Under the pieces are notes generated by a model. That model saw nothing but the letters and a program-made list of their open reading frames with translations. It was not told the origin of the DNA and ran no database searches. A DNA stretch of 32,454 nucleotides from Singulisphaera sp. GP187 (lineage in GTDB: Bacteria > Planctomycetota > Planctomycetia > Gemmatales > Gemmataceae): contig CAMBMH010000028.1 of NCBI GenBank assembly GCA_945868575.1, positions 1 to 32,454 on the forward strand, read 5' to 3'. Each line of letters starts with the position of its first letter. The first letter of the stretch is position 1. This document shows positions 21,877-31,225 of the stretch, one piece after another. Made by a program: the position numbers and the translations under genes.

Positions 21877-23829
21877 ATGGTCCTTAGGTCTTCCCAGTGG
21901 GATGAGCTCATTCAAAACGGCCTGATCACCTCGGCCGCCAAAGCAGATTCCAACTCCTTGGAGGACCTTATCAATAAGGGGCTGCTTACCCCATTTCAGG
22001 TTTCAAAAATCAATGAGGGAAAAATCTCCGATTTGCTTATCGGAAGCTATGTGCTTCTTGACAAATTAGGTGCTGGGGGGATGGGGTCGGTATTTAAGGC
22101 AAAACATCGCAAAATGCGGCGAATTGCCGCGATTAAAATCCTCTCCGCCGAATTATTAAATTCCGAAGAGGGCCAACTCAGGTTTCAGCGCGAAATTGAA
22201 GTGGTCGCCAGGCTATGCCATCCCAATGTGGTGCAGGCCTACGATGCCGGTGAGTGTGCTGCCGGGCAATACCTCATTATGGAGTTTGTTGACGGGACCG
22301 ATCTTCATCATCTCGTTTCCCGCATGGGGCCACTAAGCTGGAATGAAGCAATTGGCTATTTCCGCGATGCGGCCAAAGGCCTGGCTTACATTCACAAACA
22401 GGGTCTTACTCACCGGGACATCAAGCCTGCAAACCTGCTCAAATCCAACATGGGTGGTATCAAGGTCACCGACCTTGGGCTTGTCCGCCTTCAAGGTTCA
22501 GAGGATTCCCCATCCAAGCAGGAGGATGCTTCCGCCTCGCCGCTAACCATGGGCATTTCGGGAACCTTTGACTACATGGCCCCCGAACAAGCGGAAGACA
22601 CCAGTGGCGCCGACCACCGGGCAGACATCTATAGCCTTGGTTGCACACTTTGGTTCCTTTTGTCCGGCCAGCACCTATACACGGAACGGACCCTTGTAGC
22701 GAAAGTCAAAGCGCATGCCAACAAACCGATCCCCAAACTTGGCCAATTCCTATCGGGCCACGGCGAGAAGCTGGAGCATTGGTGGAACCGGATGGTGGCG
22801 AAACAGCCTGAAAATCGCCATCCGGATCTTGACACGGCCTTATTGGAACTGGACCAGTTACTGGGAATTTCCAGCTCGGCACCCCAGCCAACACCGGAAC
22901 CAATCGTTGCCCCAAAGCCACCCATAACCCCTTCGGTTCGGCCCAACTACACACCCGAAGAGGCCCCCACCGTGGTTGGTGGCGCGCTCGACCTCTCGCC
23001 TCCATCGGTTCTGATCGTTGAGCCGTCCGGATTCCAGCAGGGGATGATTGTGAAACAGCTTGCGGAAATCGGACACAAGGAAATATTTAAAGCCCGATGC
23101 CTGGCTAACGCTCTGGAGGCCTATTTCGATTCCAAACCGAAAATTGTGGTGACCTCATTTGTCCTTCCGGATGGTAGCGGATTACAGCTTTTCGAACGGA
23201 TAATCAACGAGGGAGATTCTGCCGCCCCCGCATTCGTACTGATTACCTCTGAAGCAGATCGGGAATCTCTCCAGAGCCAGGCGGGATCCGGAATCACCAT
23301 CCTTGCAAAGCCATTTACCAAGGAAAGCCTCGCCGAAGCCATTGAAACCGCTTGCCACAATCGTTCAGTCCCCGAAGGGGGCTCAACAATTATGGATTCA
23401 AAAAATCCCGTTGTCGAATCTGTGTCAGAATGGGCGCACGCCCGGGTGCTCGTGGTCGATGACAGTGGCTTTGCCCGCAAAAGAAGGGGCGGAATTTTTA
23501 AAGCCCTGGGCGTTCAGGATATCACCGAGGCGGCGGATGGCGCTGATGCCTGGACTATACTGCAAAAGCAAACCTTTGACTTCATCAGCACCGATTGCCA
23601 AATGCCAAACATGTCAGGCGATGAATTGGTAGTGAAAATCCGTTCCGATGCCCGTCACAACCATACTGGGCTGGTGATGATCACAGGCGAGACGGACCCC
23701 GAACTACTTAGTCGGGTCAGATCCTCAGGCGCGGATGATGTCCTTGGAAAAACCGTCTCGGATTCAGCATTCAAAGGGGTTTTTCAAAAAATTCGGCCGA
23801 AATGGTCCGCAATCGAAAATGCACGATAA
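21877..23829 (+). CDS. Ser/Thr protein kinase fused to two receiver domains
   Basis: A 650-residue hybrid signalling protein. Residues ~57-325 are a Hanks-type kinase with the glycine loop GAGGMGSVF (65-73), Lys87 (AIKIL), HRDIKPANLL (179-188), DLG in place of DFG (199-201) and MAPEQ (234-238), so it is probably active. A Pro-rich linker (~333-365) leads to receiver domain 1 (~376-495). This is degenerate: the phospho-acceptor Asp is Ser427 and only one acidic residue of the pair remains. Receiver domain 2 (~521-640) is intact, with DD (528-529), Asp573 in TDCQMPNMSG and Lys625. A short helical region (~1-50, WDELIQNGLITSA) precedes the kinase. No membrane segment is seen. Histidine-kinase input may therefore control Ser/Thr phosphorylation. 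The start has a weak ribosome site. Confidence 0.9.
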   Translation: MVLRSSQWDELIQNGLITSAAKADSNSLEDLINKGLLTPFQVSKINEGKISDLLIGSYVLLDKLGAGGMGSVFKAKHRKMRRIAAIKILSAELLNSEEGQLRFQREIEVVARLCHPNVVQAYDAGECAAGQYLIMEFVDGTDLHHLVSRMGPLSWNEAIGYFRDAAKGLAYIHKQGLTHRDIKPANLLKSNMGGIKVTDLGLVRLQGSEDSPSKQEDASASPLTMGISGTFDYMAPEQAEDTSGADHRADIYSLGCTLWFLLSGQHLYTERTLVAKVKAHANKPIPKLGQFLSGHGEKLEHWWNRMVAKQPENRHPDLDTALLELDQLLGISSSAPQPTPEPIVAPKPPITPSVRPNYTPEEAPTVVGGALDLSPPSVLIVEPSGFQQGMIVKQLAEIGHKEIFKARCLANALEAYFDSKPKIVVTSFVLPDGSGLQLFERIINEGDSAAPAFVLITSEADRESLQSQAGSGITILAKPFTKESLAEAIETACHNRSVPEGGSTIMDSKNPVVESVSEWAHARVLVVDDSGFARKRRGGIFKALGVQDITEAADGADAWTILQKQTFDFISTDCQMPNMSGDELVVKIRSDARHNHTGLVMITGETDPELLSRVRSSGADDVLGKTVSDSAFKGVFQKIRPKWSAIENAR

Positions 23830-24086
23830 TTCCTTTTTTTTCTTTGATGGTAGGTATTGTTGTATCAAAACGGGCTTGCCCCCCCACGAATGGAATGTTT
23901 CGTCCGAACGACTAAAACATTGACTTTGTCGAAAGGCCAAACCCCACCGGTTGTATTTACTGTTTGGTCGAACGGTATTGGCCAGACATGTGTGCCATGA
24001 ACCTTGAAAAATGTGCCGAAATACAGAGAATTTTCAATTGATCCATCACTTGATTGAGCATCCGTTTTTCCGGGGCGAGTCCATCC

Positions 24087-26867
24087 ATGCCGAGCTACCT
24101 TCCCGCGTCCATTGAGCCCAAATGGCAGGCGCACTGGGTTTCGAACAAGATCTTCAAAACCGTCACCGACACCTCCAAACCGAAATACTACATTCTGGAT
24201 ATGTTCCCCTATCCGAGCGGATCGGGCCTCCATGTGGGACATCCCGAGGGGTACACGGCAACGGATATCCTGGCCCGCTACAAGCGCATGGCGGGGTTCA
24301 ATGTCCTCCATCCCATGGGTTGGGACGCGTTTGGTCTTCCCGCCGAACAATTCGCCATCCAGACGGGGACCCATCCCCGTGTGACGACCGAAACCAACAT
24401 CAATAATTTCCGCCGCCAGATCCAATCGCTTGGATTCAGCTACGACTGGGACCGGGAAGTCGACACGACCGATCCGCACTATTACAAATGGACCCAGTGG
24501 ATCTTTTTGCTCCTCTATGGCACCTGGTACGATGCCCAGGCCAAAAAAGGTCGCCCCATCGCCGAACTCCCCATCCCCGCCGAAACTGCCGCCGCCGGGG
24601 ACAACGCTATCCGCGAATACACCGATTCCAAACGACTCGCCTTCCAGGCCGAAATCCCCGTCAACTGGTGCGCCACCCTTGGAACCGTCCTTGCCAATGA
24701 GGAAGTCATTGACGGGAAATCCGAACGGGGCAATCATCCTGTCGTCCGTATTCCTCTCAAACAGTGGCAACTGCGGATCACCGAATACGCCGAACGACTG
24801 ATCGACGACCTCGACATGGTCGAATGGCCCGACTCGGTCAAAAAGATGCAGCGCGAATGGATCGGAAAAAGCGAAGGAGCCGAAGTCGACTTCACCGCCG
24901 AGCTCCCTTCCGGTGGCCGCGAAGCCCTTCGCGTTTTCACCACCCGCCCTGATACGCTTTTTGGCGCGACCTACATGGTCCTTTCGCCTGAGCATCAACT
25001 TGTGGACGCGTTGACCACGGCGCCCCAAAAGGATGCGGTTGCCACCTATCGCGAATTGACCTCGCGCAAAAGCGATCTGGAACGGACCGACCTGGCAAAA
25101 ACCAAGACCGGCGTGTTCACCGGGTCTTTTGCGATCAATCCCGTCAGTGGCGGCAAAATCCCGATCTGGATCGCCGATTATGTCCTTTCCGGATACGGAA
25201 CAGGCGCAATCATGGCCGTTCCTGCACACGATGAACGCGACTTTGAATTCGCCAAGACCTTTGACCTCCCCATCATCACGGTCGTGAAACCGACCGACGC
25301 ATGGCTGGCCAAGACGGGCTCCACTTTGGACGCCCTTACGGAAGCCTATTCCGAAACCGGCGAAGTGATTCACTCGGGGGATTTCAACGGACTCGATTCC
25401 CTTGTCTGCAAGGCAAAGATCACCGAGTGGCTTGCCGCCAGGGGCTTGGGCAAAAAACGGATCAACTACAAGCTGCGCGATTGGCTCTTCAGCCGCCAGC
25501 GCTACTGGGGCGAACCCTTCCCCCTGCTTCATGAACTGGACGAGGCGGGCAACCCGACCGGACGCATCGAACCCCTGGAAGTCACCGATCTTCCCCTCAT
25601 GCTTCCCAAACTGGAAGATTACAAGCCTTCGGGCCGCCCCGAACCCCCGTTGGGTAAGGCGACCGAATGGGCCACCGTCAAAAAGAATGGCAAGACCTAT
25701 CGGCGCGAACTCAACACGATGCCCCAATGGGCCGGCTCGTGCTGGTACTACCTCCGCTATATCGATCCGAAAAATCCGAACGCGTTCCTGGATCCGGCGG
25801 AGGAAAACCGCTGGATGCCTGTCGACCTTTATGTCGGCGGCGCCGAACACGCCGTGCTTCACCTTCTATATTCAAGGTTTTGGCACAAGGTACTTTTCGA
25901 CCGGGGTCATGTCAGCCAGGCGGAACCATTCCAAAAACTGGTCAACCAGGGAATGATCCTGGGGGAAATGGAATACACCGGGTTCAAGGATAGCAACGCT
26001 TGGGTTTCCGCAAAGGATGTCGAATTTGATGGCGGCACACCCCGCCTTAAAAAAGGACAAAAAGAGATCGAAAAGGTAACTCTGACTGAGGAACTGATCG
26101 AAAAGAAGGGGGAATTCTTTGTCCTCCGGGAAAAACCCGAAATCCGGGTCGACTCCCGCGCTTACAAAATGTCCAAGAGTCGAGGCAATGTCATCAACCC
26201 CGATGATGTCGTGGAACAATTCGGCGCGGACAGTCTCAGGCTGTATGAGATGTTCATGGGGCCGCTTGAGGCGACCAAACCCTGGTCGATGCGTGGCGTT
26301 GAAGGCGTGTTTCGGTTCCTGGGCCGTGTGTGGCGCCTGTTTATCGAGGATCGCGCGGAGGCTGTCGCTCTGTCTCCCGCGGTGACCAACGATCCCGCCG
26401 ACAAGGAGACCTTGCGCCTGCTTCACAAGACCATCCAAAAAGTCACGGACGATCTGGACGGTATGCGCTTCAACACCGCCATTTCGGCGATGATGGAATA
26501 TGCGAATCACCTCACGCCCATGGCGACCAAGCCCAAGGAGGCTCTGGAACCTTTTGTCCTGATTTTGGCTCCCTTTGCTCCCCACCTTGCCGAGGAACTT
26601 TGGAGCCTGCTTGGGCAGACCAAAACATTGGCTTACGAACCTTGGCCCAAGGCTGATCCCGCCCTGTTGGTAGCGGATTCGATTGAGATTCCGGTCCAGA
26701 TCGCCGGAAAAGTACGCGCCCGTATCACCGTGCCCGCAGGACTCTCACAAGAGGCGCTTCAGGCCGCCGCCTTGGCCGATCCCAAAGTGCAGGCCCAACT
26801 CGAAGGAAAGACTATAAAGAAGGCAATCATCGTCCCCGACAAGATGGTCAACCTTGTGATAGGATAA
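24087..26867 (+). CDS. leuS: Leucyl-tRNA synthetase
   Basis: A 926-residue class I synthetase charging tRNA-Leu, full length for bacteria. The HIGH-type motif is HVGH (49-52) after PYPSGSGL. The editing (CP1) domain shows [15 protein letters not shown] and [16 protein letters not shown]. The catalytic KMSKS is at 694-698 within [17 protein letters not shown], and the tRNA-binding C-terminal domain ends in [16 protein letters not shown]. The ATG at 24087 (MPSYLPAS) is the natural start, matching family starts; the upstream TTG at 24054 is unlikely. The 257-bp region before it holds T-rich sequence after the kinase stop and no gene. Confidence 0.97.
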   Translation: MPSYLPASIEPKWQAHWVSNKIFKTVTDTSKPKYYILDMFPYPSGSGLHVGHPEGYTATDILARYKRMAGFNVLHPMGWDAFGLPAEQFAIQTGTHPRVTTETNINNFRRQIQSLGFSYDWDREVDTTDPHYYKWTQWIFLLLYGTWYDAQAKKGRPIAELPIPAETAAAGDNAIREYTDSKRLAFQAEIPVNWCATLGTVLANEEVIDGKSERGNHPVVRIPLKQWQLRITEYAERLIDDLDMVEWPDSVKKMQREWIGKSEGAEVDFTAELPSGGREALRVFTTRPDTLFGATYMVLSPEHQLVDALTTAPQKDAVATYRELTSRKSDLERTDLAKTKTGVFTGSFAINPVSGGKIPIWIADYVLSGYGTGAIMAVPAHDERDFEFAKTFDLPIITVVKPTDAWLAKTGSTLDALTEAYSETGEVIHSGDFNGLDSLVCKAKITEWLAARGLGKKRINYKLRDWLFSRQRYWGEPFPLLHELDEAGNPTGRIEPLEVTDLPLMLPKLEDYKPSGRPEPPLGKATEWATVKKNGKTYRRELNTMPQWAGSCWYYLRYIDPKNPNAFLDPAEENRWMPVDLYVGGAEHAVLHLLYSRFWHKVLFDRGHVSQAEPFQKLVNQGMILGEMEYTGFKDSNAWVSAKDVEFDGGTPRLKKGQKEIEKVTLTEELIEKKGEFFVLREKPEIRVDSRAYKMSKSRGNVINPDDVVEQFGADSLRLYEMFMGPLEATKPWSMRGVEGVFRFLGRVWRLFIEDRAEAVALSPAVTNDPADKETLRLLHKTIQKVTDDLDGMRFNTAISAMMEYANHLTPMATKPKEALEPFVLILAPFAPHLAEELWSLLGQTKTLAYEPWPKADPALLVADSIEIPVQIAGKVRARITVPAGLSQEALQAAALADPKVQAQLEGKTIKKAIIVPDKMVNLVIG

Positions 26868-26999
26868 TCAAACGGTTTTATTGATCCGTTATTGGGCTTT
26901 TGCCGCTTTGGGAAAGGCCCTTTGTGCTGTGAACGATTTTTTTCGCATGGGCGGTTTTCAAAATTCGAACCGCCGGGGAACAAGTCCCCCAATCGATCG

Positions 27000-27911
27000 C
27001 TATTTCCAACCCAATACGGCTGTCACCGCGAAATGATCGGAGGGCGTTCGCCCCTCTTTTTGGGTTCGGTCGATCCGGGCATCCCCGATAATCCAATCAC
27101 GGGTACACCCGATCCAATCGATCCGGGAGCCCCGCGTTTCCTTGGCGGAAAACAATGAGAAGGTCCCCTCTTCGGATTCCCGTTGAGGATGTTTAGACCG
27201 AAAAGTATCAACCAAAGACGATGGCTTTCCTTCAAGGTCCCCAAACAGTGCGGCATAGGGGGGCTCGTCGTCCCCGGCGTTAAAATCGCCTGTGAGGATG
27301 ATCGGCCCTCCCTTGGCAAGTTCAACTGCTTTGGACCGGATCAGCTTCGCGGATTCTTCACGGGCGATCTTCCCCCTGTGATCGAAATGGGTGTTGAGAA
27401 AAAGAAGTGGAGGAGTTTCATCAGGACGCAATTTGTCCTTGAGCCTTACCCAGCTCACCATGCGGGTCAGGGATGTGTCCCAACTTTTGCTGCCAGGCTT
27501 TTCCGGGGTTTTGCTTAGCCAGAAATGGCCCCCTTCGATTTTCTCAAAGCGATTCATGCGATAAAACAGAGCGGTCATTTCCCCTTTATCATTTCCTTCA
27601 TCGCGTCCAACTCCAAACGCATCATAGCCGGAAAGTTTCGTTGCAAGGAAATCCTTTTGAAATGCGAGGGTCTCTTGCGTCCCGAGGAGATCTGGACGAA
27701 AAGCCTCGATCGTTTCGACCATCCAATCTTTTCGGAGTTTCCAGTGATTGGGGCCATCGTCTGCGGTGCCATAACGGATGTTGTAACTCATCACCCGAAT
27801 TTCCCGCGTTTCTTTTCTTTGCGCGGGCCCTACCTCCGTTTGTGAAAAAACTCCCGTCAAACATCCAAAAATTGCCAGGAGTACCCAAAATGCATTCAGA
27901 AATAATCGCAT
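27000..27911 (-). CDS. Secreted endonuclease/exonuclease/phosphatase-fold protein
   Basis: A 303-residue metal-dependent hydrolase of the EEP superfamily. All fold motifs are present in order: MSYNIRYG, LGTQE, LNTHFDHRG, LTGDFNAG, RIDWIG and the terminal SDHFAVTA with the catalytic His. Close relatives in Planctomycetes and Bacteroidetes are exported hydrolases of phosphodiesters or sugar phosphates; the substrate cannot be read from the sequence. The N-terminus (MRLFLNAFWVLLAIFGCLTGVFS) is a signal peptide with a possible, imperfect lipobox around the Cys. The start at 27911 is chosen over 27926 because the hydrophobic signal begins there. It lies 44 bp after the PQQ-repeat gene on the same strand, so they likely form an operon. 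Confidence 0.9.
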   Translation of the reverse strand: MRLFLNAFWVLLAIFGCLTGVFSQTEVGPAQRKETREIRVMSYNIRYGTADDGPNHWKLRKDWMVETIEAFRPDLLGTQETLAFQKDFLATKLSGYDAFGVGRDEGNDKGEMTALFYRMNRFEKIEGGHFWLSKTPEKPGSKSWDTSLTRMVSWVRLKDKLRPDETPPLLFLNTHFDHRGKIAREESAKLIRSKAVELAKGGPIILTGDFNAGDDEPPYAALFGDLEGKPSSLVDTFRSKHPQRESEEGTFSLFSAKETRGSRIDWIGCTRDWIIGDARIDRTQKEGRTPSDHFAVTAVLGWK

Positions 27912-27955
27912 TATCAATCCACCCAATCAGTCATATAAATGATTTCAGAAATACC

Positions 27956-29227
27956 CTATTTCGCCTTTACATCGTAGCAAAAGAGGTTTTCCTGATCGCG
28001 GATATAGAGTTTTCCATTAGCGATCACCGGATGAGGCCAGGCGGGAAGCCCGGTCTTGGCGGTCGGCTCGAAGCGCCCTTTTTCAACATAAACCGACTTG
28101 TTGACCTCCACCAAATGGATTGGGCCACTTTCGTTTCGGTAATAGAGCATTCCCTCGGCGGCGGTAATTGATCCCTTTCCGGCTTTGCGTTCGCGCCATG
28201 CTTCTTTTCCTGTGGCGAAATCGAGGCAACTCAAATTACCACTCCCTTCCCCGTAGAGGAAACCATCAATAAGAACGAGACCGCCATGGTGGTTTTCGTT
28301 TCGTTTGTTGAAATAGACCTCGGTCGCCTGGAATTTGTCACCTGTTTTGGTGATTTTTGCAGCGCCCCCACCCTTGCCATAGGCGGCTGCGGCATAGACG
28401 ATTCCATCCTTAAAAATCGGGGTGGAGCAATTGATCCCGGCGGAAGGGGCGGAATATCTCCACAGGAATTGCCCATCTTTCGCATCCAATCCAACAACTC
28501 CGCCACTCAAAAACTGGATGTATTGGGGAACTCCCTCGACTTCGATTTTTGACATCGAGGCATAAGCAGCGGCTTCTCCACCCGCCAGGGCCTTGGCCCA
28601 TTCCACCGTGCCATCCTTTTTCTTGAGACAAAGCACCGTGGCCTTGTTCCCACCGGGACTCACCAAAAGGCGGGCACCATCAATCAGAGGCGATTCCGCA
28701 TATCCCCAGTTTCCTGGTGACCCTGCAAAATCTTTCTGGATGTCGATTTTCCAAACAGGTTCGCCATTATTTACTTTCAGACAGACAAGGTCTCCACCCA
28801 GGCCAAGTGCATAAAGGACATCCCCTTCGACTGTTGGGCTGCAACGGGGCCCGGGATATCCTCCATGGTTTTCACGCTGTGGCCCTGTCTTGTAAGCCCA
28901 TAGCTCCTTGCCATCCCCCTCGTTAAGCGCAATGACATATTCCGCCCCATCACGATTGCCCATCGTGAAAATCCGCCCCGCCGCGATCGTTGGCGTGGAG
29001 TATCCCGCACCCAGTGTCTTGATGTGCCAAAGCTCGGTGGGGCCTTCCTTGGGCCAGGATTTCAGCAACCCGGTCTCCCTCGATATTGCAGAGCGATCCG
29101 GCCCCTGCCACTGGGGCCAATCAAAGAGGCCAGCCTTGCCTGGCTCGGTGGCAATGGCGCCAAAGGTGGAACCAAAATAGATCCCAAAGGCCATCGCAAA
29201 AGTCGTCCACTTGGCATCGGTTCTCAT
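27956..29227 (-). CDS. Exported PQQ-like beta-propeller repeat protein
   Basis: A 423-residue secreted protein. A signal peptide (residues ~1-28, ending FGAIATEPG) is followed by a WPQWQGPDRSAISRETGLLKSWP opening that is characteristic of planctomycete PQQ-like propeller proteins. Beta-propeller blades repeat the pattern G-x-ExxWAYKTG / GKELWAYK / GEPVWKID / DGQFLWRYS / GKEAWRERK, usually after an ALN or CLD segment. Such proteins either bind quinone or act as scaffolds; no calcium/PQQ catalytic aspartate can be assigned here. The start at 29227, with AAGGAAAGA upstream, replaces the earlier in-frame codon at 29296. The EEP-fold gene follows. Confidence 0.88.
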   Translation of the reverse strand: MRTDAKWTTFAMAFGIYFGSTFGAIATEPGKAGLFDWPQWQGPDRSAISRETGLLKSWPKEGPTELWHIKTLGAGYSTPTIAAGRIFTMGNRDGAEYVIALNEGDGKELWAYKTGPQRENHGGYPGPRCSPTVEGDVLYALGLGGDLVCLKVNNGEPVWKIDIQKDFAGSPGNWGYAESPLIDGARLLVSPGGNKATVLCLKKKDGTVEWAKALAGGEAAAYASMSKIEVEGVPQYIQFLSGGVVGLDAKDGQFLWRYSAPSAGINCSTPIFKDGIVYAAAAYGKGGGAAKITKTGDKFQATEVYFNKRNENHHGGLVLIDGFLYGEGSGNLSCLDFATGKEAWRERKAGKGSITAAEGMLYYRNESGPIHLVEVNKSVYVEKGRFEPTAKTGLPAWPHPVIANGKLYIRDQENLFCYDVKAK

Positions 29228-29637
29228 GATCTTCTTTCCTTGGAGGGTCTGCAATTGGGGGAAAAATCTTAAGAGCTTTTTGGGCGCCCCACCCATTTAT
29301 CAAATCGGACCTGACGGATTTGTAAGCGGGTTTGGGGAAATCGATTTCTAAATTTCTAGATGAATTTGACACTCCCACCAAGAACAAAACGGAGGCCACA
29401 TTAAGGAACCACCAGAACCATCAAAAGGAATCGGCAGAGGGAACTCCAACATGAATGAGCAAAAAGGGTAATGACCAAACAGCACGCAACTCACTAGGAT
29501 GCCATAATGGGTTGTTCCATTGGGGCTGTTTCGCGCCTTTTCCGGCTGTCGTCACCCCCCTTTATTCACACGGGTACCCCACCCGACCTCTTTGGTCCAT
29601 TCCCTTTTTAACTTTTCTGTCTGTGGAGAAACCTCTC
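29228..29637. promoter_or_regulatory. Divergent intergenic region between the PQQ-repeat and esterase genes
   Basis: A 410-bp gap between divergent starts. The plus-strand frame extends open from 29455 but the signal peptide and ribosome site place the esterase start at 29638, so the upstream part is probably leader. A TTGACA at 29366-29371 has no matching -10 at the usual spacing. No repeat, RNA gene or convincing promoter is seen. Confidence 0.4.
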
Positions 29638-31068
29638 ATGAATTGGATCCGATCCAGCCTGCTGCTTGCAGGCGTTTGGTGCTGCGGGTTGACCCCCTCG
29701 GCCAACGCCGAAACCAAGCTTCCCAAAGTATTCAGCAGCCACATGGTCCTTCAGCGTGATCGGGAAATCCCGGTTTGGGGCTGGGATACTCCTGGTACCG
29801 ATGTTACCGTCACCTTGGGCGATTCCAGCGTTTCCACCAAAGCGGACGACAAGGGAAAATGGTCCGTAAAGCTCCCCGCCCGCAAAGTGGGCACCCCCCT
29901 TACCCTTACCGCCAAGGGCACTTCCACCGTCAAATTTGATGATGTCCTTATGGGCGAAGTTTGGCTCTGCTCGGGCCAATCCAACATGGAATGGACCGTC
30001 AACATTTCCAACTACGCCTCTTCCGAAATCGCTATGGGAAATCACCCTCGTATTCGCCACATCAAAATTCCCCACAACCCCCAGGACAAGCCCCAGGATG
30101 ATGTGAACACCTCGGGTTGGGAAACTTGTACACCCAAGACCGTGGGGAACTTTACCGCGGTTGGTTACTATTTCGCCCTGACCATTCAAAAAGAACTGGA
30201 TGTGCCCGTTGGCCTGATCGGCTCCAACTGGGGCGGCACCCGCATCGAACCCTGGACCACACCTGAAGGTTTCAAAGGTGTTCCCGCCCTCAAGGACATC
30301 GCGGATAACCTCGAAAAATTCCCCTCCAAAAATGACAAAGGCCAAATCAACCACCAGACCCCTTTAGCCCTTTATAACGGCATGATCGCCCCCGTTGCCC
30401 CTTATGCCATCCGCGGGGCCCTCTGGTATCAGGGTGAATCCAACAACGGCGAAGGAATGCTTTATTTCGAAAAGAAAAAAGCCTTGATCGAAGGGTGGCG
30501 CAAGCTTTGGAACGACAACGACATGCCTTTCCTCTTTGTTCAACTTGCCCCATATGACTACACCGGCAACCCAACCTCCACCAGTGGCCTCCCTTACATC
30601 TGGGAAGCGCAAACCGCGACCCTGAAGATCCCCAACACCGGCATGGCCGTGACCACCGACATCAGCGCTCTCAAGGACATCCACCCCCGCAACAAGCAGG
30701 ATGTAGGCAAGCGCCTTGCCCTTTGGGCCCTCGCCAACACCTATGGCAAGACCGGCTTCCTCTACTCCGGCCCCCTTTACAAATCCATGACCAAGGAAGG
30801 CGATAGCATCAAAATCTCCTTTGATCATGTCGGCAACGGCCTCATTAGCCGGGATGGCAAGCCTCTCAATCACTTCACCATCGCCGGAACCGACAAAAAG
30901 TTCGTTCCCGCAACCGCCCAGATCCGCGGCAAGGAAGTTATTGTCAAGGCCCAAGGGGTAAGCGACCCGGTTGCGGTCCGTTTCGGTTGGCACGAGGAAG
31001 CCGAACCCAACCTCGCCAACACCGATGCCCTCCCCGCATCCCCCTTCCGCACCGACGACTGGAAGTAA
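29638..31068 (+). CDS. Sialate O-acetylesterase-type SGNH hydrolase, secreted
   Basis: A 476-residue carbohydrate esterase of the sialate O-acetylesterase family (SGNH fold). The signal peptide (residues 1-24, MNWIRSSLLLAGVWCCG...ANA) is followed by a beta-domain starting LPKVFSSHMVLQRDREIPVWGW. The nucleophile block is VWLCSGQSNMEW (Ser115 in GQSN), the oxyanion blocks are LIGSNWGGTRIEPW and GALWYQGESNN, and the catalytic Asp/His block is DIHPRNKQDVGKRLALWAL (~347-366). These enzymes remove acetyl groups from sialic acids or other polysaccharides. The ATG at 29638 has GGAG 9 nt upstream. It probably works on host or algal glycans and stands before an MFS transporter gene on the same strand. 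Confidence 0.92.
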   Translation: MNWIRSSLLLAGVWCCGLTPSANAETKLPKVFSSHMVLQRDREIPVWGWDTPGTDVTVTLGDSSVSTKADDKGKWSVKLPARKVGTPLTLTAKGTSTVKFDDVLMGEVWLCSGQSNMEWTVNISNYASSEIAMGNHPRIRHIKIPHNPQDKPQDDVNTSGWETCTPKTVGNFTAVGYYFALTIQKELDVPVGLIGSNWGGTRIEPWTTPEGFKGVPALKDIADNLEKFPSKNDKGQINHQTPLALYNGMIAPVAPYAIRGALWYQGESNNGEGMLYFEKKKALIEGWRKLWNDNDMPFLFVQLAPYDYTGNPTSTSGLPYIWEAQTATLKIPNTGMAVTTDISALKDIHPRNKQDVGKRLALWALANTYGKTGFLYSGPLYKSMTKEGDSIKISFDHVGNGLISRDGKPLNHFTIAGTDKKFVPATAQIRGKEVIVKAQGVSDPVAVRFGWHEEAEPNLANTDALPASPFRTDDWK

Positions 31069-31079
31069 TTGTTCTCCAT

Positions 31080-31112
31080 ATCGCAAGACTGGCAAACGCC
31101 TTTTCTTGCGAT
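31080..31112 (+). terminator. Hairpin after the esterase gene
   Basis: ATCGCAAGA (31080-31088) pairs perfectly with TCTTGCGAT (31104-31112), with an inner GGC-AAAC-GCC mini-stem in the loop. It begins 11 bp after the esterase stop. No T-run follows, so it may be a Rho-assisted end or an mRNA-stabilising structure and not a standard terminator. Confidence 0.45.
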
Positions 31113-31225
31113 AATACACACTCCCATTGTCCGCTGAATAACCCAATCACGGACAGTGGTTGTGCTTATGTGTCGCCATTGCGGACCCTCCACGATTCCT
31201 CAATTATTGGGTGAGGATGAATCGC

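Noticed and set aside
23865..25862. A 665-codon open frame on the minus strand
   Set aside because: It lies antisense to leuS, has low-complexity composition with no family signature, and is a codon-bias shadow of the leucyl-tRNA synthetase gene.
29366..29371. A TTGACA -35-like box upstream of the esterase gene
   Set aside because: No -10 hexamer follows at 16-18 bp, so I do not call a promoter.
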